From: an uncultured Akkermansia sp.
GTDB taxonomy: Bacteria > Verrucomicrobiota > Verrucomicrobiia > Verrucomicrobiales > Akkermansiaceae
Direction: 5' to 3'
DNA: 64,000 bases
NCBI GenBank assembly: GCA_947629715.1
Contig: CANRET010000002.1
Location: 29,357 to 93,356 of the forward strand
This document shows positions 43,701-55,700 of this stretch, one piece after another (position 1 is the stretch's first letter; every line of letters begins with the position of its first letter). The translations under genes were made by a program, and so were the position numbers. The notes under the pieces were generated by a model that did not search any database, was not told the DNA's origin, and worked only from the letters and a program-made list of their open reading frames with translations.

Positions 43701-46700
43701 TGACAAACGGCAGCACCTCTCATTACTCCGGGACGACATTCTGGAACGAGGGAGAGGAGACGGGTAAAGTCGTGCTTGACTTCGGCAGCGAGGTCACGCT
43801 GAACGCGGAGAACAACCTCTTTGCCGCGCTCTTCGCCGGTGGGGACGCCAATGTGCAGAGGGATGGCGCGCACGTCGGCATCGGGCGGGTGGAAGTGGCG
43901 AGTGGAACGCAGCTGCGTTTCGAAGGCGGTACAGGCGCAACGGACGGTTTAGTGCGCCGTCTGGTGGTGAAGGATGGCGCTTCGGTTTTCTGGAAAGGCA
44001 ATGGCGGCTGCAATTACTCATTCGGTTGTTCATTCGCTGAGGGGGTTGAACACAGTGTTCTGGAACTGAATGGCTCGGGAGCTGAAGGAGCAGGCGCAAC
44101 GTTCGTGTGGGATGGCGGTTATTTAGAGCCTTTCTTCTCGTGGGACTTGGCGTGGGAAAGTGATTCCACTTTGCTCTCCAAGGGCAATTATTTCAACTTT
44201 GGCGGTGGCGGTAAGTTCGTGGGCACCGGTCATGTCCTGACCTTCTCTGATCAGTCCGGCGCCGGGATTTACGTGTCTCAGAACTATGGTGCGGAAGGCA
44301 TCGGCGTTCTCCGCATGACGGGCGGGATGACCCTCATCATGAAGGATGCGAATGGTTCCCAGTTTGGCGGGTTCCTTATTCAACTTGAGGATGGTTCCAA
44401 GTTTGTAGTGCAAGATGGAGAGACTCTTCACATTGCCGGGCTTTCCGGTACGGGGCAGATCTGGCAAAACGGCAGCAATAGGGACGCCAACAGAACGCTT
44501 TACCTTGACGGCGATATTCCGGACCAGAAAGGCGTACCGGGGCTCTACGGGTACTACGACTCAACCAAGGGCTACACATTTACCGGGAGTTTCGAAGCCG
44601 ATGCGAGCAATACTCATTTCTTCACTCTTTTCAAAACCGGCACAGCGGTGCAGACCGTGGAGGGGAACGCTATACTGCAGACGCTCGATGTGAGCGGAGG
44701 ATCGTTCAATGTAACCGGTCGGCTTGACTTGGTCGACTCCCAGTATGACATTGTGCTGAATGTGACGGGTGGGGCCTCTGTCAAGGCCGGATACCTGCGT
44801 GGACCGGCTGCGGCCGGGCATGCCGGCGTGGTGCACGTGGGCGCCGCCGACTCATCGGGCAGCCTCGAGATCGGCACGGAGGGTCTGGCATTCGAAGGGG
44901 ATAGTGGCAATACGGATATTTTCAGGGCGAAAGGGCTGCGGATGCAGAGCGCCGGTTCTTCCGTGACCGTGCACGGGGATACGACCTTCTACAGCCGGTT
45001 AGCTGGCTCTGGAGTCTACGCCGAGTATGCTTTGGTCATAGCGGGCGGCGGTACAGCCACATTTGACGGGAGCATCGACATGTCGGCGGGGCGCAGGATT
45101 TCCGTGGAAAGTGGCAGCACGCTTACGGTTAAAAAATCTCTCACGATGCAATCCGGGAATTGGATTGAGCTGGACGGAGGGACGGTCACCTTGGGCGGAA
45201 GTCTCGATGAGGGGGAGACGGCTCTGTCAACCTCAGGCATTTGGTTCTTAGACCAGAAACAGAACCGGATGACGGTAAACGGGAATGTCACGCTGTTCGG
45301 AGGACAAACGGGCGGAGCGGGGAGCGGACCGGGAGACGCTACGATTGAGGGGACGCAAGGCGAGCTGACCATTCACGGCAATCTGCAAGTCAATGCCGAC
45401 AGCGGAACGTTCACGGTGAAAGGCGGGGCGAGTGTGACGGTTGACGGCAATTTCGCTGGCAACGCGAACACAAACGGCACCTACTTCTTGCATGGGCATG
45501 CCAGCGGACTCGTGATAGGTGATAATGACGCTGAAAAAGACGATGATCCTACGACAGTGACCGTGGGGACAGAGGACGACGAGGATGATGAATTGTTGCA
45601 AGTGAGGCAGCTGACCGTGTACAAGAACGGCACCCTCACCGTGCATGGCAATCTGAGCGCTTCTTGGCAAGATTCTGTCACCAACCTCATCGAAGGAGCT
45701 GTCAGTGTGGCCAACGACATGGTGTCGAAAGGCAGCGTAAACCTCGATGGGGAGGATGCCTCACTCACTGTGAACGGAGTGTACAAAGGCGCGGCAAACA
45801 GCACGGCGCTGGGCGGCGCGATTCAGCTTACTACCGGCGCGCATGCGGACCTGTTGGGCGGCTTGTATTCGGGGCAAGTGAACATCAACGGGGAGAGCTC
45901 GGTCCTGACGGTAGGAGGGACCGTGAAAGTGAATACATTCACGGGCAAGGAAGGCACCGTGAAACTGGCGAAGGATGTGGGAGCGACTTTCGAGGTGGGC
46001 GACGGGGGCAACACGCTGAACATGACCTTTGACGCGAATGGGGAGAGGCTCACCAAGACGGGAGGCGGCAAATTGACCCTGAGCAAATACAAGGGCACGG
46101 AGAATAGCACCGGGGCGGGGCAACTGACCGTGACCACGGGGGCATTGGAAATCACCGGACTGGCGGATAGCAACAGCTACCTTGCGAGCGAAGTCATCAT
46201 CGAGACAGGCGGCGCCGCCGGGGCAGCGGAGAACCCGAACGCCGTCCTCCGCGTCGGCGATGAGACAGTCGGAGAAAAAACCTACACCGTAGGGACCGTC
46301 AAATTCACCGGGGATAACAATGCGGCCGGGAACGAAGTCACGGCCAACGGCAGCGTAAGCGTCAAGGGTGACGACAAACTCGTCATCGAAACACTGGACC
46401 TTTCGGAGAGCAACGGCACCCTGAGCGCGGCTGAGGACGCGACCGGCAGCATCACCGTGAACGCCTTCGCCAGCGGAGGCAACAGCGCCACACACGGCTT
46501 GCGCGTGGGATGGGGAACGTATAAAACGAACGTGATCCTGGGCGACGGCGCCGGGGATGACTTGAGCTTTGCCGGTGGTCTCTACCTCGCGAACGACAGC
46601 ATCGTCACCCTGGCCGAAAACGCGAGCATCGGCTGGCTGGGCGGAAACGCCACGGCGTCCCTCACAACGAACTGGAACGACGTGGGCGGCACTATCAAGG

Positions 46701-49700
46701 CGAGTGAGGCAACAAAGGAACTCACCCTCACAAGCACAACCGAACACATCGGCAGCGGCTACACCATTGAAAGCGGCGTTACCCTGAAACTGGGAGAGGG
46801 GGCGAAACAGACCTTCACCGGCAGCACGCTGGAGGGGGACATCGTCCTTGACCAGGCCGGCAGCGTCCTGGCGTTCAAGGCGAACGGAACCGACGCCAAC
46901 ACCGTCACGGGACAGCTCAGCGGCAGCGGAACACTGCAGGTGCAGGGGGGAAGCAGCGGCACCGCGCTCAAGTGGAATGGCACCACGAGCGGCTACACCG
47001 GCACCCTCTCCTTTGCCGGGACGCCGGGCGGCATCCTCGAACTGCAGAAGGAACTGGAAGTGGGCAACCTGGACACCCAGGTCAGAGGCACCATCAACGG
47101 ATCGGGGCAAATCCTCAAGCTCAACTACACGGGTTCGGACGGTAGCGCCGGCAATGCCAAAACTCAGACCCTGACCCTCGGCGAAGGCGTCATCCTGGAG
47201 AAAACCGGGGCGGGCACATTCACCCTGAACTACGTCGATGGGCAAGGCGGCGTCAAAGTATCGGGAGGCACCTTGCTCGTCAACGGCGAGGGCTGGAGAG
47301 TGAACGAAGTGGAAGTCGCGAACGGCGGCACCCTGGGAGCGGCAGACGGGAACACCAACATCGTGCAAGGCACCGTCAACCTGAACGGCGGAACCCTTAC
47401 CCATCGATCAGAGGCAAGCAACAACACATTTGCCAGCGTCAACGTAGCGGGTGATGGCAGCACAATCACCACCGGAACCGGGGACGGCGACCTCACCATC
47501 CAGGAATTGACGGGTGACCACAATCTCACCATCGCAGAAGCGGACGGCAGCAGCAAGCGCGTCGTGGTCAACACGCTGAAAGACTACACAGGCACCATCA
47601 CGGGCACGCTCAATATCAACGGCAGCATCGAGGGCAACTCAAGCGGCTCCATGAGCGCCTCCAAGGGGAGCAAGCTGGTGGTCGCCGGCGGCGACGAGCT
47701 TAGCATGAACGGCACGAGCGACTTCACCGCTACGGTCTTGGAACTGCGCGGGACCCTGCACATGGTTCGTGGAGGCACGGGCAACCTGAATATTACCACC
47801 TTGACATTGGGTCGGAACGCCACCTTGAGCTACACGGGCACACCGACGGAAAGCGGCCTGATCGCCCTGGAGATTGACAAGATACAGAGCGCACTGGGTT
47901 CATTGAGCGGAGCGACACTGGAACTGGACGTAAGCAACGTGGATCAGGATTCCCGCAACAACGGCGTCTGCCTGGGCATCACGGGAGACGGGAATGGTAA
48001 CGCGGATGAGCTGTACCATAGCCTCTTCACTGCGAAGGATGACTTCTCCACAAATCAGGGTGGCGACTTCGAGTTGCGTTGGGGTTCGGGCGAAGGAGAG
48101 AATGAGAGGATGCTCTACCTGGTCATGGATTTCACTCCAAAGGGCCCGACCGAATATGACCCCAACTGGGGAATCGCCCGGAGCAAAGAAAACCGTCACG
48201 GTCCGTCCAAGACGACGATGGACGGTTATGTGACAGCCTACGTCGGGAAAGGCGCCTACGTCGGGAAAGGCGTGCTGGATCAACTGCTGGAGAAAGTAGG
48301 ATCGGAAGGCGCCCATTTCTTCACGGATGCGGTCCTGAGCCTTGTCGGCAAAGGCACCACAGATGATGTGAACTTGCCTGAAGGTTTCTCCTTCACCGAG
48401 CACAACGAAAAAATTACCGCCATACGTCTCACCAAGGGTGCTACGGAAGACACCCTGTTGAGCGTCGTAGGCGGCTCCGTCTTCCGTGGATCGGAAGCAC
48501 CGGGTCCGGAAACACGCAACAGCTTCATCGTCCTGAAAGTGGATGATGAAAATAAGGCGAATGCATCCTACCACCTGTTGGTGGGCGGCAGCTCTTGTGT
48601 CTCCGACACGGAAGGCGGAACGGGGGATGAAGAAGGATTCGTCGGGTTCAAAGGCAGGACGCACTTGCAGGTGCAAGGCGGCACGGTGGACTACCTCGTC
48701 GGCGGCAACCACGTCACCAACACCTTCTTCGGCTTCAAGGGGGACACCTTCATCTCCGTATTTGATGACAACGGCAGCGAGGTCGAAAGCAACGTGCGCG
48801 GCGGCATTGCAGGCGGCAGCGTCCTCACCTGGTCGGATGATGCGGGAACAACGCACAGAGACTTCAACGGCAACACGCACATCTTCATCTACACCCTGCT
48901 GAACACGAAGAGCAGGGCGGAAGAGGATGGGAAGATCGTGCTGACTCCGCCGACCATCTCCGACGGGACGACGGATGGGGGAGCGACCGGCTTTGCGGCC
49001 GTGGTTGGCGGCAACGTGTGGATCGACGTGCCTTCGGATAAAGTTGACACCTCCTTGATCTCACCCTCCTTCGTCGGAACCACGAGCATCTTCGTCAACC
49101 TGCTGGATGGCGAAACGATCGAAGACGACACGACGCTGGACGCCAACAATGGCGATGGGCGCGATGGAGAAGGCACTTTTGACAAAGCCATCGTGGGCGG
49201 CAACTACACCGTGCCGAAGACGCTCGGATCGACGAACTCAACGCGTACCTCGAACTTCCTCGGGACGACCGAGGAAGGAGAATACGCCACCCACATCACC
49301 ATCTACGCCGATGAGAAATACCACACCTTCACCGGGGGCATCAACGGCGCGAGCAGGCGCGACTCCTCGGGCGCGGGCACGACCAACTTTACGGGCAACA
49401 CCCTGGTGGAACTGTACGGCGGCGCCTACACCAACGTCGTGGCGGGCGGCATGTGGTTCGAGGCTCCGTGGAACGGAACATCGGAGCATAAAGGCAACTT
49501 CACGGGCGACTCGAACGTTGAAATCCATGACGGGAAATTCTTCCGCGTCGTAGGCGGCAACGTATCGCTGGAGTCCAATGAAGGCAGCAGTGACAAGTTT
49601 GCCGGCACGAGCAGCGTCACCATCTACGGCGGCACATTCGGCACGATCGATGGAAAAGACGCGCTGGAGCAGACGCAGGTTCCCTTTGTGGCGGGCGGCA

Positions 49701-52700
49701 GCTTCTACCGCAGCCCGGATGGCACGCCTGAGCACACCGGTACGACGGAATACCTCACCGAACTCAAGATCTATGGGGGCACATTCAACGACGTGCACCT
49801 CGTGGGCGGCGACTACGTCAACTCCTACAAAGAGGGCTCGGACACAGAAACGCGCGGATCGACGATTGGCGACGACACGCACGGCGGCAACACGCACGTT
49901 GTCATCGGGCAGGAAAAAGAGGGGGATGCGCCGACGGACGCCGCGTCGCCAAGCATCACCGGCGTGGTGGTAGGCGGCAGCTACCTGACCGATGAAGGGC
50001 AAGGCGGCAAATCCACAATCACGGGCAGCACGAACGTTGAAATCAACGACGGGCTCATCCTCGCGGAAGCGTACGGGCCGGGGGATGGAGGCACCTACCA
50101 TGCGCACGGACGCGTGGCCGTGGTGGCGGGCAGCATGCTCATTGACAACGGTGACAAACCGGACGACGCCGGCGGTCACACCATCGAGATTCAGGGAGGC
50201 ACGAACCTCACCATCAACGGCGGGACCATCGGGGGCTTCGTCGTGGGCGGCAGCTACACCTCCGACTCGATGGGGACCAACACCATCAAGCTTGAAGGGG
50301 ACATCAACATCGACCTGAACGGCGGAACCATCCACGGCAACGTCATCGGCGGTCATTACTCCGAGAACACCGCGTACCCGGACAACTTCACCCTGGGCGA
50401 CGTGAAGATCAACGTGAAGGGCAGCGAAGTGCTAGGCCTCATCTTCGGCGGCTCCTTCCGTCGGGCTGAGAGCGGCACCGCTGATCCGTCAGGACTCGAA
50501 ACGCACCCGAAGCAGGGGAACATCGTCATCAACCTCACGGGCGGATCCGTGGCGGGCGGCGTGTATGCGGCGGGCAACCACCTCAACACCGGAGAGGATG
50601 CGGAACTGCACGTGCACACGGAGAGCACTACCGTGAAGGTCACCGGGGACATCGAATTCACCCAGTACCACGGGGTGACGGTGGATGGAAATACGGTTGA
50701 CTACAGGCAGTTTATCCTTTCCGGCGGCTACCAGAAGAACATCCTTGCCACACACGACATCGAAGACTACTCGACCGTGGGCTACACCGAGGGTAAGGGC
50801 GATACTTACGGCACGTGGGCGGAAGGAGCGGCTCTGCTGCACTTCAGCAACGAAGGGGATGACGATTCCTTTGGCAACCTCGCCCGGTTCAGCACGAACC
50901 TGATCCTGCAGGACTTCGATGCGGTGGAGGTGGACGAAGGGTTGCGCGTGGACCTGAGCGGATCCGTCATGCGCGTCATGCACAAAGTGGCGGGACTGGA
51001 CGGAGATAAGGAGAACCACGACAGCTTCATCAAACAGGGCAAGGGCGACCTCGTCCTCAGGGGGCTGAGCAGCTGGAACGCGCAGAAGTACAACGAGGCC
51101 ACGGGACGCGTGGGCACGGAAGAAGCCTATGAAGGGCTCATTGCCATTGAGGACGGGCACCTGATCCTGAACGGCACGGGGCGCCAGAGCCTGCTGGGCG
51201 GACTGCGCTTCAACATGGGCAAAGACCATCTCGTTGCTACCGGACTCGAAGGGGATGCCTATCTGCAGGCTCAGGGCGGGCTTAAGTTCACTCTGAGAGG
51301 AGCCTCGACAGACGACAAAGTGACCTTGAAGCTGAAAGGCGTCGATACCACGAATCCTCTTTCCGAAGGAATCTACCGTCTCGCCTCCGGCGTGGATTGG
51401 AGTTCCCTCTTCGGCAGCAGCATACCGGATGACGCAGACTTCTCGAACGAACTGCTCAAGTACTTCAGCGTGCTGAATGATGACGATGCCTCTCTTGCCG
51501 GCATGTTTAATCCGGCAACGGCGACCGGCCTCGGCAACGACATCAAGAGAATGTTCAAGTTCGAGCGCGGCGACGGCGGAGATCTCGTCCTGCGCGTCTA
51601 CCTGTGGAGCGACAGGGCATGGGTGTGGTCAGGCGAGGACTCGGATCACGTTTGGAACGGTTCCGCCCACAACTTCTACCTCGACAGCGATGAAGACATC
51701 GAGGGGACGGACACGGCGTACTTCTCCGAGGGCGCCTACACCGAGGGCGACGTATTCGTCCAAAACGACATCACGGTTGACAACATCGAAGTGCGGAGCG
51801 GAAGTTTCAACTTCGTGGAGCATGAGGAGGGCGGTACGCTGACCGTGAAAGGCGCCCTCAAAGTCGGTACGGCCGGGGATGCGCTCGGAGAAGGCGTGAC
51901 GGTAGCGGATCGCGACAAGATCACCGCGTCGGCGGGAATAGGCCTGGACGGCGAAAACATCTCCAGCATCGAGCTGAATATCGGCGGTCAACTCGTCCTG
52001 AACGACGTGGAGGCCCTGGGAGATGCCACCAAAATCATCATGAACGGCGGCACTCTGGCCTACGGGGAGCTGGAGAATGGCAGGCTTGCTCTCGGTGGCG
52101 GCGCGTTGGAGAACATCCAAAAAGTGGAGGATTACACCTCAAACAAAAACGCCGTGCTGAGAATCCAGGTGGGCAAGAGCGCCTCGGATTTGGCCTCTGA
52201 CCCCTCCGTCGCCCGTGGTGAGGACGAATACGCGGTGCACGAAGAGCTCCGCGCCTCCGACAGCGGCGACATGACGGGCAACGCCGGCATTGAGCTGGGC
52301 ATCCGCCGAGGCGTCATCAAGTCCGGTCGCGGCGTCTATCAATTCATCTACACCGGCAAGATCGAGGAGGAGAACGCAGCCGGAAGCGGTTCCGGGAGCA
52401 CGAAGTTTGACGGCACGCTGCGTTCCCGTGAGGGCCGCTTGGAGATGGTGTTCTCGAGTACGGAAGAGAGCAAGGTGGACATCAAGGCGAACGATACTGG
52501 ATCGACACAGGGTGGTCGTCGCCTCTTGCTGCTGAGCGCGGAGGACGAGAAAGCCGAACTGCAGCTCATCGCCCGGAACGAAGCCAAGGTCCAAGTCTCG
52601 CGCGGCATGACCGGCAACGGGACCATCATCATCGGCGAGGACCCGGAAGAGGGGGATGACGTAACCGGCAGGTACATCCTTGCTACGAAGGATGCTGAGG

Positions 52701-55700
52701 GGGCTGCCGAACTCACGGCTCAGAATGAGGGCTTCACCGGCACGCTCGACCTGAGAGGCGACAGCGCGACCAGCGATGTGATCGTGAAAGGCGACACCGC
52801 GACCCTGGGCAACGAGAACTCCACTCTCAAACTTGACGGACGCGCCATCGTGCTCGATTCGGACGTGACGGATGCGACCATCGCGGTGAAAGAAGTCCAG
52901 GTGGCGGAAGGCACCACGAACTACCTCGGCGGCTATGGTACGGCTGAGAAGGGAGACGCCGACAAGGCAATCACCTTGAAAGCGTCCGTCACCGGCGATG
53001 GCACTCTCGCCAGCGCGAAGGGCGGCTTCACCCACACCATCGATGGCGACATGAGCAACTTCAACGGCACGCTCATCGCCGGAGACAGTGAGACCGGGAG
53101 CGAGGACGCAACCTCGACCTGGACGCTGACGGATTCGGGCGCATCTCCCTTGCAGGACGACCTGCACCTGAAATTCGGCATCGCCGGCACAGGCTCCGTG
53201 AAGGTGGGTTACGCGTTGGCAAGCAAAGACGACGAACCCGGTAAAGTCTACCTCGAAGGCGTGATCGGCAGCAAGGAGGAGGGCAACAATGGCGTTGTTC
53301 TGGAAAACGCCATGGATGGAACCACCCTCGTGATTGCCGGAGACAAGAACACCTCGACAGGCGATCTGGTCTTCAACGGCAACGAAATCTGGCTGGGCGA
53401 CGACGGCATAGAAGCCAACTGGGCCGGCAACACCCTGTCGGGTGAAAGCGGCTCCTTCGTCTTGAGGAACGGCACACTCGGCACCGCTCTGACGGACAAG
53501 GACGGCGTTGCTCTGAAAGTGGACACCGCTGCGTCTGAACAGGGGCTGGTCACCGTGGATGTCAACCAAACGCAGGGAAGCCAGTTTGACGAAATTACCA
53601 TCAACGAGGGCGGCCGTCTGCGAGGCGTGGAGGGCAACATCACCGTCGGCAGCGACGAGGGCGAGACGAAAGTGAAGCTCGTCTTCTCGAAGGACAGCCT
53701 CGGCAACGTCCAGGGCGCCGGAAAAGCGAGCGACTACCTCATTGAATCCACCGGCGACCTGGTGATCAAGGCGGTGAATCCCACAGCCGGAGATCTTGAA
53801 GAAGGTCAGTATTATGATGAGTCAGACCCATACCCGTCTTTCGTGATCGACTTCAGCAATGAGGCGCTTCTCAAAATCATCATGGATCATCGCAATGCGG
53901 ACATCGCAACTTACCTGCGCGCTCTGTCCGGAGGAACGATCTCCTTTGAAGGCGACGCGAAGGACGCTCTTGACCAGCTCATGCGCACCGGCAAGTACTC
54001 CGGTCTCCTGCAAGGCTGCGGCTTCACCCTGGATGCGGTTGGAGGCGACTTCATCCTGCGCGGATCCTCGACGGACATCTACCTCGTGCTCAGTGAGGAG
54101 AATGATCCGGGGGCCAAGCAGTCTGACCCGCGTGACGTTGACACGACGGAGGAAGCACAGAGACTCGCCGAGAAGAAAGCCACGCTGCTGGATGAGGGCG
54201 CAGAGCTCACCCTGCAGTTGGGTGCGGACAAAGCCGGAACGGACGTGACGGTGAACAACTTGGTCGGTCTGAGCGGGTCCACCGTGAACGCCACCGGCGA
54301 AGGCACCGTGGAGCTCAACAACTCGGAGGCTAACCCCGATCCCATGGAGGATGACAAGTGGTTGGAGGGCGTTGTCGGGCAGGTCAAGCCGCAAGGACAG
54401 GACACCGAGTTCGACGGCAAACTCAAGGGCGGCGAGGACGTAACCTACAAGAAGACCGGAGAGGGCACCCTGACGGTAGGCGACGGCACAGCGGACGGCG
54501 GATTGGATATTGATGGCACGCTGAAGCTGGAGAACGGCGATCTCGTGGTGAGGGGCGCGGACAACGGCAAGCTGGGCGTTCTCGAGTTCGCGTACGGTGA
54601 GGACAGCACGACTAAAGAAGGTCTCGTGGTGGACGGCGGCAAGCTGAGCGTCGGAGACATCACGGAAAGCGAAGAGAATCCGGAAGACAACCAAGTGACG
54701 CTGAAGCACGGCGGCGTGTTCGAGTTCAACGGCGGGGAAGGCAAGAAGGGGACGCTGGACAGCACGACCTTCTCGGGTTCCGGCGCCTTGTCCGTGGCGG
54801 ACGGGTCCCAGTTGACGCTGGGCAACGATGAGGGCGGCCAGCTGAACGGCGTCGGCGTGACGTTGGACGGCGACGGCTCCGTGCTGGATGTCGGCAAGGG
54901 CAAGAACGCGGTGTCTGAGCTCAACGGCACCGGGACGCTCAAGAGCAACGGCGATGATGATACCCACTCCTCGGAGCTCACCGTGAGCGGAGGCACCTTC
55001 TCCGGCACGCTGGGCAAGAGCGACGACGCCGATTCTGCCGGCACGCTGGCGGTTGAGAAGAACGGCAACTTCACCCTGAAGAACGCCAAGAGCGAGGCCA
55101 AGACAGGCGAGACAGGGAGCGCCTGGGATGTGAAGCTGGGCGACGGGTCGCAGCTGACCGCCGACGTGAGCGGTTCGTCGGGCGATGGCCCGCTTGTACT
55201 GGGCGACGTGAACCTGGGCGAGGGCAACATGACCGTGGACTTCGGGGACGGCCCGATGCAAGCAGGCAAGCTGGAGGCTAACCTGAAATCCGCCGAATCG
55301 AGCGGAACGCTGGAGTTCCACAGTGACGGAAGGGTGGGGAACGGCGTGCTGGATACGGGACTCGATGTGAGCGATGGTCTGACAGGATCCATCGACAGGC
55401 ACGTCAAGTTCACCGGCGCGGGCAATTTCCTGAAGGATAACAACGTCTATGTCTATACCGATGAGGAGGGCCACAACAACCTGATGGTCCAAACCTCCGA
55501 GGCTCAGCAGAACAAGCTGGAGCGCGCGCTGCCCCAGGCCAACAAGAATGTCCTGGCGGGCGCGGCCATGGTCTGGGATTCGCTGAAGAGCAAGTCGCAG
55601 ATCGCCTCGTTCTTCGACACGCTGAGCGATCCGAACTCGGATTACAAGCGCCTCATCAACGCCGTGGTCGGCCAGTACGACGACAACAAGGTCGCTGAAC

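Noticed and set aside
45761..47404. Antisense open frame of about 550 codons in the same gene
   Set aside because: Same reason: shadow of the repeat coding sequence, no start context and no recognisable motif.
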